NCBI GenBank assembly: GCA_910584055.1
Contig: CAJTZS010000014.1
Coordinates: 23,143 to 87,142 of the forward strand
Length of the DNA: 64,000 nt
Origin: an uncultured Muribaculaceae bacterium
GTDB lineage: Bacteria; Bacteroidota; Bacteroidia; Bacteroidales; Muribaculaceae
Reading direction: 5' to 3'
Each line of letters opens with the position of its first letter. Positions within the stretch are counted from its first letter, which is position 1. Below, piece after piece: positions 1-10,476 of the stretch. The position numbers were made by a program, and so were the translations under genes. Below the pieces are notes generated by a model, which was not told the origin of the DNA, ran no database searches, and worked only from the letters and a program-made list of their open reading frames with translations.

Positions 1-3000
1 CAAGATAAATGCGGAAGCCGAACTTGGCATAAAGATAGGCGTAAAGCTGTCCTTCGCCATACCATCCGTCATGTCCCGGGCGTCCTCCCTTGAGATTTAT
101 ACATCTTGAATTCTCACTGAGCTGTCGGACAGAAATGTCGAATCCCGCGGTGACTCCCATGTCGCCATAGAACAATCCGAGGTCTACGTCAACATAGCCC
201 CAGACTGCGGCTCCCAACATTACTCCACCATTAGTTTCTCCCATTAAGCCAAACTGCTTCTTGGCTTTCTCACGCGCAGCATTAGCTTTGCTTATGTCAT
301 CATTGGCATAAGCTCCGGAAGAGGAACCGTTAAGGAACTTGCGGACTTTTGCGGGTATCTCGGGCAACTGTCCATTGTTGGGCAATTCATTTCCAAGGCA
401 GAGATAGGCGTTTGCGCCTACACTAACGGTGATTATCTTGGATTTGAAGTCCACAAGGGTAAACGTACAGCGTTTGTCCCATTCGGGCTCACCAAGATAG
501 ATGTGCCATTTGGTTTTCGTATCCGGGCCCTGTTTCTTATGGCCGATGCGGAAGTCAAGGCTTACCGAGAGGCCCGGGCCTTTGACCTGGATTCCGTCAT
601 CAGTCTTTTCCTTATCCTTGGCTTTGCCCTCCTCATATTTTGCCATGTTCTCATCATAATTTCCGGTCTTGTGCTTGTTCTTGTCGCCGACGGCGCTTGC
701 AAAGCTCCCGGCATAATCGCTCAGTTCTTCACTAACCTGTTCAAGTTCGGAGTTGAGTTCCTTAAGAATGTCGTTGATGCCGCCGTCAAGCGAGGCGTCA
801 ACGGTTATGTCAAGCTGGAAGTATTGTTCCTGCGGATTATCCTCGTAGACCATATTGACCTTGCTGTCGATCATACCGCCCACACCTTTGACGCCGCCCT
901 TGAAAATAAAGGTGCTGAGGTTCTTTGCCTTTCGGTCGTAGACAACTGTAAGGTCAAGATCTCCCTTCAGCGTCACCTGGTCCACAGTGCCTATGCCCAT
1001 ACCGGCGATGATGCCGATGACGCCCTTCTTCGGCTTCGGACGCAGTTTGTCCTGAATATTATAGGCGCAGTTGAAATAGAATCCTCCGTGAATATTGTTC
1101 ATTGAAATAGGACCCATAGGGATACCGCATTTTCCTCCGGCCATGATGTCAAAGAAACCCCAACTGAAGTTGTTGCCGTTTTCCTTATGGTCATAATAAC
1201 CGCCGTTGATATCCACCTTAAAAAGACCGCCCTTCACACTTGCCTTGATCTGACCGGCATATCCTTTGTCCTTAGATGGATCATCAGTACATGTTAGTGT
1301 GCCTTTGAACGAAAATAAGGGCGTCTCTGTCTCGAACGTCGCCTCACGGAACTGCACTCCTTTATAGTCGAGGGATATATTGGAGAAGTCCGAGATATTG
1401 TTTATCCATGATTGGATCTCGATAGCAGTGCCGGCGCTTATCTTGAGTTCAGAACAGAAGGTGATGTCACCTCCGAGAGTAATACCTATATATGGTTTCG
1501 AGCCATCGCGGTGCAATGCAAAATCCCATTTTTTGAGTGCGAACTCAAACGGTCCAATTTTCTTTTGAGGTGATGCACATCCCCATTGACCGAAGTTAAG
1601 GTAAAAATCGCTGTCTTCCCCAAAGTCGATCTTGGATGCCTCGTTCCACCATCCTGCTCCGATGGCATTGCTGTTCTCCACTTCCGACAGCATCTTTTCG
1701 GTAGCTTCGGCAGCCCGAACCTGGCGGTCGTGCTCGTATACCGATTCAAAACCGTCGTTGTTGGCAATGCGCATCTTGCAGAAGCGGATTCCCGGAAGTT
1801 TCAGGTCGAACGGCAGATTGGCCAACTTTTTATTGACAGTATTTGTCCCGGCAATTTCCACCGAACCTCCTACCAGCAATTCCACGTTCGTATTGGTCTC
1901 ACCTTTTTCATCATCAATCGCCTCGACAAGAAGATAAGTCAGGTCTTTGTCGAGTGTGAGATCCCCAAGCATGAAATCGAAGTTGAGGTCATCAATCTGA
2001 GATGTTGTAAAGACATATGCGAAACCTTTGCCTCCGCCGTTATTGGTGAAAGTCTGATTGTAGATATTGCAGGCATAATCTATTTCCCCCTTGAACAAAG
2101 GTATTTCGAGTTTGCCGTTGAATCCGAATTTCTTGAAGTCGTTCTGGACAATAGACACCATTATTTCGTCGAGGCTGAACTTGAAGCCTCCGATGGTGGC
2201 ATTGTCTCCTGCGCGGTAGTTGATGGCATTGACTATTCCACAGTCCAATGTAAGTCCGGATTTGTCGATGAACAGGTCTTTGACAGCAACCTTCATAGGT
2301 TCCTTGCCGTTGCCGACTTTGATCGACGAGGGGAAAGCCATTGAGAGTTCCTTGAAGTAAAGTCCCGTCCATTCATTCTCAGTGCCTTTTGAAAGGCCTG
2401 AGTTTTCCAGCTTGTATCCGGTCGGGAATGACGCCATATCCTTATGGTTGCTGTTGGCTGCGAGGTCAACTACGGCAGTCTCGCCAGTGAAGACATATCC
2501 GGGAAGGTCGACATGCTCGAATGAATCAAGGCTGCCTTCAGCTATGAAATGTTCCCATTCCTGAATTCTTGTGGAAAGATGCAGTTTTGGAGATTCCTCA
2601 GTACGTTTGCCGGCTACGACCTTTTTGAGGTCGGAAGGCATGGTCATGTCCATGTCTATGTTGAGCCATTCGAACTTATTCTGGCTCCAGGAAACGAAGC
2701 AACCGTCCTCCGGCTCTATCACATCCTTCGGCGCAAGGAACTTGCATTTGAAATCAGTCTTGGGATCGACAACTTCAAAATTCTTCAAAAGCGCCACGGT
2801 TCCTCCTTCCGGAATCAGTGTCTTGGGGCTTATACACATTCTCGGGGATCCAAACACCAGTATCTGACCTTGAGTGGCCTTGGTTTCAGGCACGACAAAT
2901 GTGCCGAACAGATCCATAGTGGCATAGGTCGGCGCAAACTTCATTTTGGAGATTGTTAGGTTGACAGGAGTGGGATTTATGCTCTCCGGTATTTCCAGCG

Positions 3001-6000
3001 GGAAAGTAACGTTTTCGACATTGCCGTCGAGCAGTCCGGCCACGCGGGCTTTGCCGTCAAGGTATTCCTGATAATAACGGTCGATAGGCAATTGTTCGGC
3101 CAGGCTCTTCACCTTGTCGTTGGCTTTGCCCTGGAGCTTGTCGGCATAAGGGATTCCGCTGTCTCCAATAAGATTGTCGATTCCCCAGTCAGAGAAAAGC
3201 TTCTCCACCACTTCAGCGCTTGGCATCTTGTTGTGGGCTCCTCCCCATGTCTGGACAATACCTTCAAAAACCTGATTCTCCGTATTGACGGCGATATCAT
3301 CAAATGTGACTGCCAATTTCCAGGTGAGCAGCAAAGGCTCCCATATCACATGGCCGTCGCCTTTGAAATGTCCAGGTTTATCCTCTAAGGCTTCGAGCTG
3401 TCCGTCAAGCACGAGTTCATACTCCCCGATACGTATACTTTTCCCTTTCAGGTCTGCTACGCCGGCTGTTGTCGGCTTTTCATTAGAAATCTCTACCTGA
3501 TTTGCGCATTGGAAATATCGGCTTGTGAAAACTTCCGACATTGCGAAGTCCACAATGTTGATGCTGTCGTTTAGGAAAGCAACCGATTTATCGTTAATCG
3601 CCGTGGGCCTGACACGAAGCAGCAGGTAATCGCCCTTTCCCACTTTCCCGTCGAGTTTGTCCCAGCGGATTGTGTCGGACTGTGCCTTAAGTGCCCTGTT
3701 GACATAGATAGGCGCACTCTTGAGCATCTCTTCCCGGGAAATATAATCCTTTGCGGCAAAAAGTTCCACATCATACACGAATTTTATCGTGTCAGGCTGA
3801 GCTCCGGCGCCACCTTCGAAAGAAGGCCTGTTCCATTTGACAGCAATGTCTGAATTGAGGAACTCTTTTCTTGCGCCTTCATCGGGATGGAAACGGGGAA
3901 GTACTATTTCGGGATTTACAAAATTATACAGCGAATCGGTCAGGCTGAGGCCTCCGAAGCCGATTATTTCGGCATCATCGCCAGAGCCAGCCTTGAATCC
4001 GACAAGTGCGGGGGCTGAATAGCCGTCGTTCTCAAGGCGAATATTGTGCTTTTGGCAATAGTCTTCGTCGGCTACGGCGCGGACACGCAGCAGTAGCATT
4101 GAGGCAGTGTCAATCTGTGCATCAAAAGCTCTCTTGTCCATCTTATAGGACGTGGCGGATATACCCTTTTGCTCATAGACAACTTCGCCGTCGATGGCCT
4201 CTCCGAGAATGGTCGATAGGGAGGCGTCGTACGCGCCTGTTGGTTGCAATATCGATATGTCGTAAGTGAAATCCACAGGATCCTGCGCTTTGCCCGAAGC
4301 TACAGGGGCACTCCACTTGATGACGCAGTTGTTGGGATCGAGAACCTCAAACTTCTTGTTGCCTATTTCGGTGTAAGGTTTGGGCACAGTGAGGCGCGGG
4401 GCAGAATACTGGGTTATGTCCGTTGTTTTGCGGAGGACAATGAGACACGGGTAACTCTTGCCCTTGTTGAGGAATACATAGGATTGGTCGCCCGATGAAG
4501 CATTTTCAACCCGGGCGCTAACCTGCACTAAAAAGAGTTGTTTGGGATCTACGATGTCAAATAAGTCGGAGGGCACCCTGAACTCTGTGGATGTGAGTCC
4601 TTTTTTCTCATAGAACGGATTTTCGTTGTCGAGGGCTTCCTCCATTCCCGCGGCAGAGGCAGCATATTTCTTGTTTGGTTGAGTAATCTTAATGTCATAG
4701 ACCACATTGGGCAGCTTCCGGCCATCGTCAGGGGATGAAACCTCGCAGGGCAGCCACTTGATGACGGGATTGTCCCTAAGGAGAATATGCACCCCCTGGG
4801 AAATGTCTTCATCTTCGTAGGCAAACTGGTCGAAACTCTGATACGGGCTTGGCGTGACCAATACGGGGCGCGAGAAAACCGTCTGGGCTCGTGCAAATGC
4901 CACGGGTATGCCCTTGCATTCACCTTCAAAGGTTAAAGTCCGGTAATCTCCTGCAACGGTGTCGGGGTGAGCCACAACCTGCATCAGGTAGACCGACTTG
5001 GGATCAAGCGCGTCTGCCGTAGATGCCGGAATACGGTATGAAGTGGTCCCGAGACCTTTCTGCTCAAAGATTGGATCCAATTCATTGGCGGCTTTTAAGC
5101 ATTCGCTCTGTTGATAGATGTAATAGCCGCTTGTGGGTTTGAAGATTCGTAAATCATAAGTGAATGATACATGCTTCCCACCAGCGTTGTCGAGTTGGGG
5201 CGCTGACCAGCTGACTTCGTCTTTGGCGGGATCGAACTGTGCATACCAAAGTCCAGTTGGCAGATTTGGCCTCATCAGTTTAGGACGAGAGTATGTGGCA
5301 GGCTGAACCGGCGTTTCGGAATAGTCCTTGACACGAAACATCTTGATGTCGCTCTTTCCTTCGTTGATTATATTGATATAGTCGAGCGAACCTGCCTGAG
5401 TGGCATTGGAACGAGCCGTTATCTGCGCCAGGTAAGTTTCATAGGGTGAGAAATTCCGGATTACATTCAAAGGTATGAGGCACTGTGGCATCTGAAGTCC
5501 CGAAGTCTGGTAGACTATCGGGTTGCGCTCCATGGCTTCATCAATGGCCTGCAGGGGCATCTGCTGGACGATTTTGATGTCATAGGTGTAGTTACGCGGT
5601 TTTGGATCGCAATTCACCACCGGAGCCATCCATGTCAGCATAGGTGTCTGCTTCGATAGCGTGGCTATGTTATGGTCCCCAAATTCTCCTGTCGATACCG
5701 GCATTATCCATTCCGGAGCCTTGGCCTGGTAGCATACCGTGAAGATCGTACGGCTCAACGCAGGATTGCTAACAAGGAGAGGCGAAGAAAGATAGGGATC
5801 CCATTTATAGGCAAGGAGAGTCAGTTCATACGTTCCTTCCGGAAGATTGCCGAATGAACCTGAGACCACATTGTCGAAAAGACCCGATGGCATCGATATG
5901 TCTTCCATGCGGACATGATTGAACATGGTTCGCATCTCGGCGGCATTAAGGACTTTTGTGCCCATGGCCGGTATCTCGAAAGGTCGCTGGGGCAGCGTCT

Positions 6001-6262
6001 TTCCGGGAACAGTTATTTCTATTCCGGAAGAGGGAATGATTTGGCGAAGTTCAACTCCAAAGTATATCAGCTTGGCTTCATTCTCCGTGTTCTGCACTGA
6101 GATGTTGAAATACTGTCCCGGATTGGACAAGTAATACATTACTTGCGGAGGAAGAATGTTCCTTACGGGGGTGACGTTTATGTTCACTTCCTGCGCAAAT
6201 GCGCTCGCCATCGAAACCATGGCGAACAGAAAAGGAATTATATGTCGTTGGAGTCGTTTCAT
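1..6262 (-). CDS. Giant secreted repeat protein, partial (C-terminus beyond window)
   Basis: The frame is open from the ATG at 6262 to the left edge: 2087 codons with no stop in the lines checked and no stop reached, so the C-terminus is missing. The first 23 or so residues (MKRLQRHIIPFLFAMVSMAS, then AFA-Q) are a signal peptide. Residues about 185-800 carry roughly five copies of a unit of about 145 residues, each with a 'P-x-L/W-x-x-P' lead, a W-x-A/P core and a TYDI/VYDI strand. That length fits the 147-residue TANFOR repeat described in Tannerella, but I infer this from length and style, not from a search. The rest is beta-rich, with many GG/FKG strands and a Lys/Glu-rich stretch near residue 1850. 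The ATG overlaps the TGA of the upstream barrel gene (ATGA), so the two are probably translationally coupled. I infer a cell-surface or periplasmic structural role; the function is unknown. Confidence 0.85.
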   Translation of the reverse strand, partial: MKRLQRHIIPFLFAMVSMASAFAQEVNINVTPVRNILPPQVMYYLSNPGQYFNISVQNTENEAKLIYFGVELRQIIPSSGIEITVPGKTLPQRPFEIPAMGTKVLNAAEMRTMFNHVRMEDISMPSGLFDNVVSGSFGNLPEGTYELTLLAYKWDPYLSSPLLVSNPALSRTIFTVCYQAKAPEWIMPVSTGEFGDHNIATLSKQTPMLTWMAPVVNCDPKPRNYTYDIKIVQQMPLQAIDEAMERNPIVYQTSGLQMPQCLIPLNVIRNFSPYETYLAQITARSNATQAGSLDYINIINEGKSDIKMFRVKDYSETPVQPATYSRPKLMRPNLPTGLWYAQFDPAKDEVSWSAPQLDNAGGKHVSFTYDLRIFKPTSGYYIYQQSECLKAANELDPIFEQKGLGTTSYRIPASTADALDPKSVYLMQVVAHPDTVAGDYRTLTFEGECKGIPVAFARAQTVFSRPVLVTPSPYQSFDQFAYEDEDISQGVHILLRDNPVIKWLPCEVSSPDDGRKLPNVVYDIKITQPNKKYAASAAGMEEALDNENPFYEKKGLTSTEFRVPSDLFDIVDPKQLFLVQVSARVENASSGDQSYVFLNKGKSYPCLIVLRKTTDITQYSAPRLTVPKPYTEIGNKKFEVLDPNNCVIKWSAPVASGKAQDPVDFTYDISILQPTGAYDASLSTILGEAIDGEVVYEQKGISATSYKMDKRAFDAQIDTASMLLLRVRAVADEDYCQKHNIRLENDGYSAPALVGFKAGSGDDAEIIGFGGLSLTDSLYNFVNPEIVLPRFHPDEGARKEFLNSDIAVKWNRPSFEGGAGAQPDTIKFVYDVELFAAKDYISREEMLKSAPIYVNRALKAQSDTIRWDKLDGKVGKGDYLLLRVRPTAINDKSVAFLNDSINIVDFAMSEVFTSRYFQCANQVEISNEKPTTAGVADLKGKSIRIGEYELVLDGQLEALEDKPGHFKGDGHVIWEPLLLTWKLAVTFDDIAVNTENQVFEGIVQTWGGAHNKMPSAEVVEKLFSDWGIDNLIGDSGIPYADKLQGKANDKVKSLAEQLPIDRYYQEYLDGKARVAGLLDGNVENVTFPLEIPESINPTPVNLTISKMKFAPTYATMDLFGTFVVPETKATQGQILVFGSPRMCISPKTLIPEGGTVALLKNFEVVDPKTDFKCKFLAPKDVIEPEDGCFVSWSQNKFEWLNIDMDMTMPSDLKKVVAGKRTEESPKLHLSTRIQEWEHFIAEGSLDSFEHVDLPGYVFTGETAVVDLAANSNHKDMASFPTGYKLENSGLSKGTENEWTGLYFKELSMAFPSSIKVGNGKEPMKVAVKDLFIDKSGLTLDCGIVNAINYRAGDNATIGGFKFSLDEIMVSIVQNDFKKFGFNGKLEIPLFKGEIDYACNIYNQTFTNNGGGKGFAYVFTTSQIDDLNFDFMLGDLTLDKDLTYLLVEAIDDEKGETNTNVELLVGGSVEIAGTNTVNKKLANLPFDLKLPGIRFCKMRIANNDGFESVYEHDRQVRAAEATEKMLSEVENSNAIGAGWWNEASKIDFGEDSDFYLNFGQWGCASPQKKIGPFEFALKKWDFALHRDGSKPYIGITLGGDITFCSELKISAGTAIEIQSWINNISDFSNISLDYKGVQFREATFETETPLFSFKGTLTCTDDPSKDKGYAGQIKASVKGGLFKVDINGGYYDHKENGNNFSWGFFDIMAGGKCGIPMGPISMNNIHGGFYFNCAYNIQDKLRPKPKKGVIGIIAGMGIGTVDQVTLKGDLDLTVVYDRKAKNLSTFIFKGGVKGVGGMIDSKVNMVYEDNPQEQYFQLDITVDASLDGGINDILKELNSELEQVSEELSDYAGSFASAVGDKNKHKTGNYDENMAKYEEGKAKDKEKTDDGIQVKGPGLSVSLDFRIGHKKQGPDTKTKWHIYLGEPEWDKRCTFTLVDFKSKIITVSVGANAYLCLGNELPNNGQLPEIPAKVRKFLNGSSSGAYANDDISKANAAREKAKKQFGLMGETNGGVMLGAAVWGYVDVDLGLFYGDMGVTAGFDISVRQLSENSRCINLKGGRPGHDGWYGEGQLYAYLYAKFGFRIYL

Positions 6263-7971
6263 TTCTTCTTGTCTTTATGCTTGATACTGAGGAGAGTGAA
6301 GGTATAGAGATAGTTCAGGGAAAGGCGGATGTCAGTGGCGTCAAGACTTGATCTTGTCTTTGTGATATTGACATCACCGTATTTGCAGAATGATGCTGAG
6401 AAACTGAAGGTATGATACTTCCTCAGTGTATACCCGGCATTAAGATCGAGAGCCATGGAAAGACTTTTCGACTGGTGTTTCACCTCATTGTAACATAATG
6501 ACACCGTAGCCGAAGCATTGAGATTCTTATCCTTGAGGAATGAGCGTCCCGTAGAAATGGAGGCAACATCCGAATTGTATTCAGTGTTGAAGCCTTTCGA
6601 GCCTTGATGGCTGAGGGAAAGGGTGAAGTTGGTTTCCCATGGTTTTACATTCATATTGTATGATGCGCCGAGAGCCAATGTCTTGACATCCGTCTGGCCT
6701 ATGGAAAACTTGTTGAGGTCTTTGTTAAGTGTATAGTTGCCGGAAAGAGAAATAGTGTGGTCCAGTTTTTCTCCGGGAAGATTGTATGTCGGGAGAAGGC
6801 TTATGCTGTGGAGCACTCGTTTGACTTCAGTCGTGTCGTTGACGGCAGCTGTTCCGTCGCCCTGCTTCTGGAGGAAGCCATTGTACATGGCCGATACATT
6901 GAAATTATTGCCAATTCGCCACGATGCCATTCCGTTGTAGACGTAGCCTTTTGTGGTATAAAGCTGCTGTTTGGCCAGATTGTCGGCCTGTCCCGAGAAA
7001 GATGCTGAAAGGGAAACCCTGCGGAACAAAGTAGTCCCGAGATTCACTCCCAGACTATGGTAATTGTTGGATGTATAGTATGTGCCGAGGGATATATAAT
7101 CCGGTTGGATAATTTTATAGAAAATTGAGGCATTCAGCCAGGAGAACGAAAGATTAAGAGCCGCATCCCCGGCGAATCTTACTCTTGAGGTGTATCGGGG
7201 CTCGAATATCTTATCGAATCTGGTGGCTTCCCCGGTTGTAATCTTTTGCGATTCGGTGTCGGTTGTGAATGCTGAAGTAGCAACATTTGCCGTAAGTGAG
7301 ATGCAGTTCTTGAAACTCACCTGACCCTTAAGGCCTACAACCAGATTTTCCTGCGGGCGATAGAATTGCCTCCAATATTCGTCTATAGATCCCTCGGAGT
7401 CATAGGCGCGAAGGAAATAGACGTCGATGCTGTTGCCGTTCTTTCCATATCCGGCTGATAGCCCCCAGCCGTATCTCTTATATTGTGCTCTGCGCGGATT
7501 GGGATCTTCCGGATTGTCATTGACAGCACGTCGCAACACACCATAGAAGGCGGAGGCCCTGAATTTCGAGCCTTTATACTCAAGGCCAACTCCGTTGAAG
7601 GACATGTTGAGGATATAATTGGAGAAAGGCATCGATGATTGGCCGAGATGCGCGGTGAAATTTTTGTATCTCGGACTGATGTTGAAGGAGAATTGAGGAT
7701 AGTTGAAATTCAGATTGTCGTTGGAGAAATAGATGGAGAAAGGCAACGAAAATCCGTAGACGTTGATATTAAGGTTGGCGAAAATACTGTTGCTCAAAGG
7801 CGACATATAGTTGTTGCCGTTGGAACTGTGGAAATAGGTATTGTTGGTGCCGATGGAGCCGGTGATAATCAGAGGGTCATGCTTGGCTATCTGGGATATG
7901 TCCTGTGCTCGGACAGACACACTAGCCATTGAACAAGCCATGACAATGGCTGCTGTCAATCTTTTCAGCAT
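6259..7971 (-). CDS. Outer-membrane beta-barrel protein
   Basis: About 570 aa. The start at 7971 gives a clean signal peptide (MLKRLTAAIVMACSMASVSV, then RAQ). An in-frame ATG at 8004 would add 11 residues. After the signal the protein is a long run of alternating amphipathic strands with aromatic girdle residues (YFHSSNGN, FSIYFSNDN, LSLNYLYTF), the pattern of a transmembrane beta-barrel. No plug domain, TonB box or catalytic motif is visible. It lies between the secreted 792-aa protein and the giant protein and overlaps the latter by ATGA. By position it could anchor or export one of them, but that is inference. Confidence 0.8.
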   Translation of the reverse strand: MLKRLTAAIVMACSMASVSVRAQDISQIAKHDPLIITGSIGTNNTYFHSSNGNNYMSPLSNSIFANLNINVYGFSLPFSIYFSNDNLNFNYPQFSFNISPRYKNFTAHLGQSSMPFSNYILNMSFNGVGLEYKGSKFRASAFYGVLRRAVNDNPEDPNPRRAQYKRYGWGLSAGYGKNGNSIDVYFLRAYDSEGSIDEYWRQFYRPQENLVVGLKGQVSFKNCISLTANVATSAFTTDTESQKITTGEATRFDKIFEPRYTSRVRFAGDAALNLSFSWLNASIFYKIIQPDYISLGTYYTSNNYHSLGVNLGTTLFRRVSLSASFSGQADNLAKQQLYTTKGYVYNGMASWRIGNNFNVSAMYNGFLQKQGDGTAAVNDTTEVKRVLHSISLLPTYNLPGEKLDHTISLSGNYTLNKDLNKFSIGQTDVKTLALGASYNMNVKPWETNFTLSLSHQGSKGFNTEYNSDVASISTGRSFLKDKNLNASATVSLCYNEVKHQSKSLSMALDLNAGYTLRKYHTFSFSASFCKYGDVNITKTRSSLDATDIRLSLNYLYTFTLLSIKHKDKKK

Positions 7972-8049
7972 ACTTGTTTTTCGCCGTGGCGTGTTCGATA
8001 TCATTGCATGATGTTGTTAAATGATTGGTCGCATGAAAGGGAAGTCAGC

Positions 8050-8079
8050 CCCTTGCCTTCCGAGTCCGGATGGCAAGGG
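8050..8079 (-). terminator. Intergenic hairpin
   Basis: CCCTTGCC (8050-8057) pairs perfectly with GGCAAGGG (8072-8079) around a 14-nt loop. It lies just after the stop of the 792-aa protein gene and before the barrel gene. There is no clear T-run after it on the minus strand, so it may be an mRNA-stabilising or attenuating hairpin inside the operon, not a full terminator. Confidence 0.5.
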
Positions 8080-8097
8080 ATTGACATGATAGTGGAT

Positions 8098-10476
8098 TTA
8101 TTTGATGATCAGCTTACGGGTCGAGGTCTTGCCACGCACGATGTAGATGCCGGGGGCAATGTTCTCGGAGGCTACGCGCTGTCCGGAAAGAGTGAATACT
8201 TCAGCATTTTCGAAGTCATCGTCGGCCATTATTTCCTCCACACCTGTGACGGTGCCGGGGGCGTTGAGGGACATGGGCCGGGCAGAACTGCCGCATATTG
8301 GTGCGAAGCCTACGGTTTCGTTCATGTCGATATACTGACCGCTGAATTTGTCATAGAGTTTGAAGGCAACCTTATCGCCTTGTTCGCCATGTACAGTGAT
8401 GTACATTTTGCCATCGATGATTCGGCCTGCTCCGCGGCATTCGCCGTCAACGTAGGCCCCCACGCTGTAGCGTTCGCCATCAAGGTATTCATCGCTTTCG
8501 GCGATGATGGTCATGTTGTCTGCGAAACGGCTTTTATTATAAGAGAAGAGGTTATGGGAGGGAGCGCGCCTCGCTGCCTTTGACCTCTCAACTTTGGTGA
8601 GTTTGCTCTCTGAAGGCCATGTAATCTCCAGATAATCTTCGGAGGAATTGTAAATGAGATAGCCTTCTCCGGGAACGATTGTTTCGAGAGTTCCGGCCCA
8701 CTTACCTTCATAGCATTCGGTGAAACCGTCCTTGGAGATAATCCGGGAACCATTGGGAAGTGACGCTTTGCCTAACACTTCTGCCACATAATGACGGAAG
8801 CAATAGGGGAAGCTTTTCCACTGCCAGCCCGACACAATATATTCTGCCTTTGCGTCGGCAGCGTCTCCGGTGTAATATTGGATTTCGGGAGCGTAAAAGT
8901 CTACATTCTGGCCTTCCTTGACATTGACTTTATAGGTGCTACCGCAGTTAATATCTGCCAAAGAGCCAAAGAAGCCATAGTCGGGATCATTGTAAAGAAG
9001 CGCATATTGAGAGCGGATTTCCTGCGCGTTGGAAAAATAGGTTTTGATCTGGTCCTCGTAAAGTTGGTCGGAATATAGCGACATCCAGTTCCATCCCTCG
9101 GCAAGTTCAACGTGCTGAAGAATCTGTATCTTGAGGGTGTCAATATAGTCTTTGTCGTATGTTACTGTGATAGCCTTGTCTTTGTTGAGGGCTTGGGGTT
9201 CGAATTTCCATTCGTTAGTTCCTGCGATGCGTTCACCGAGTATGATAATGGGGGTTTGTGAGTTGCTGCCTACCATGGGGATATCCCATGTCAACTTGCT
9301 TTCATCAAGGAGGATACCGGCAGGTTCAGTTTCAATCTTTATGGTGGCTTCATCGTCGAGCCCCATCACAAAACCATTGGCAATAATGGCGCTGAGTGCA
9401 GCCTGGATGTTGAGGTTGAAGCCGAAAGAATGGCTATATTCTTTTTCAGGATTGAAGGAGCCGTCATCGTCAAAGCCTGCAGCTTTGACAGTATAGGTCC
9501 ATTCCACCTGAGTTGAGCCGTATTCCTTGGCCAATACCTGGAAGGCTGCAGCTCCGGTATAATATTCAACTGAAAGAATCTTCTCGGCCACATTGCTCCC
9601 CTCTTCAAAGTTAAGATTATCGGCATTGAAGGTATCGCCGTAAAGCGCATAAGCGTTGTCGCCGACAATGACGTTGTCGGCAAGCTGCATATAAATATCC
9701 TTCTTAAGGAGTTCTGGTTGGGAGAGGGTGATGGTCAGGGGGTTCTGTAGAACCTCGAAAATGCTCTTGTCGGGAACTTTATCGATTACCTTGACTGTTA
9801 CTACAGTGCCGGTGTAGCTGGGCCCACTGTAGGAGATGTTTACTTCGCAGCTACCTACAGCTATGGCCTTAAGTTCGCCTTCTGCTGTACTCTCTACAAC
9901 ATCCGAGTTTGCCGGATAAAAATCGATATCGTCGGCATCTACGTTGGCATTTGCCGGATTCAACACCACAAGTGCCTTAAGATAGTCATTGATTGTTTCT
10001 CCTTTCTGAACGGTAATTTCTTTCAGATCATCCTTGATAGTGATGCCGGTCAGGGGATTGTAGACAAACTCGATTGGTTTGGAGGGCATTCCGAATGTCT
10101 GGTCACCACCACTGACGGTGATGGTCTTTGCCATTTCGAAACTCATTGCTCCTTGGTTTCCGATGGCAAATTTCACAGTTTTGTTTGCATCGTCAGACCC
10201 GACGGGGATTCGGATTGTGTAAATCATTTTTTCGACGCCGTCACTCCCCTTGTAGGAGTCGCCCAAGGTCAGAGAGCGCAGTTCGTCTCCCATGATAGCG
10301 CCAATAAAAGAATATTGCATGTTTACGGGTTCACCATCGGAGGTGACAAGCGTTGCATAGACAACGGCGTCGTAAGGGAACGACTGGGTTGTCCAGTCCG
10401 GCCATTTCGTCAGCTTTGCCTGCATCCCGAGGACGCCGAGCAATAGCATGATTGTGAGTAAGATCGTCTTTCTCAT
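8098..10476 (-). CDS. Secreted multidomain protein with C-terminal sorting tail
   Basis: 792 aa. It opens with a signal peptide (MRKTILLTIMLLLGVLGMQA). The middle is beta-rich; a segment near residues 150-230 ('NPLTGITIKDDLKEITVQKG' onward, 'VLNPANANVD', 'AIAVGSCEVNISY') looks like a bacterial Ig-like (Big_2) domain. The last 35 or so residues (FTLSGQRV, then PGIYIVRGK, then a Lys-rich end) match the short type A sorting tail used with the type IX secretion system. I infer export and attachment at the outer membrane. The ATG overlaps the stop of the DUF1573 gene by ATGA, which indicates translational coupling. No enzymatic motif was recognised. Confidence 0.85.
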   Translation of the reverse strand: MRKTILLTIMLLLGVLGMQAKLTKWPDWTTQSFPYDAVVYATLVTSDGEPVNMQYSFIGAIMGDELRSLTLGDSYKGSDGVEKMIYTIRIPVGSDDANKTVKFAIGNQGAMSFEMAKTITVSGGDQTFGMPSKPIEFVYNPLTGITIKDDLKEITVQKGETINDYLKALVVLNPANANVDADDIDFYPANSDVVESTAEGELKAIAVGSCEVNISYSGPSYTGTVVTVKVIDKVPDKSIFEVLQNPLTITLSQPELLKKDIYMQLADNVIVGDNAYALYGDTFNADNLNFEEGSNVAEKILSVEYYTGAAAFQVLAKEYGSTQVEWTYTVKAAGFDDDGSFNPEKEYSHSFGFNLNIQAALSAIIANGFVMGLDDEATIKIETEPAGILLDESKLTWDIPMVGSNSQTPIIILGERIAGTNEWKFEPQALNKDKAITVTYDKDYIDTLKIQILQHVELAEGWNWMSLYSDQLYEDQIKTYFSNAQEIRSQYALLYNDPDYGFFGSLADINCGSTYKVNVKEGQNVDFYAPEIQYYTGDAADAKAEYIVSGWQWKSFPYCFRHYVAEVLGKASLPNGSRIISKDGFTECYEGKWAGTLETIVPGEGYLIYNSSEDYLEITWPSESKLTKVERSKAARRAPSHNLFSYNKSRFADNMTIIAESDEYLDGERYSVGAYVDGECRGAGRIIDGKMYITVHGEQGDKVAFKLYDKFSGQYIDMNETVGFAPICGSSARPMSLNAPGTVTGVEEIMADDDFENAEVFTLSGQRVASENIAPGIYIVRGKTSTRKLIIK

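Noticed and set aside
503..2344. Long plus-strand frames across the left 6 kb
   Set aside because: They are in codon register with the minus-strand giant protein, which has a signal peptide, coherent protein composition and a coupled start; the plus frames have none of these.
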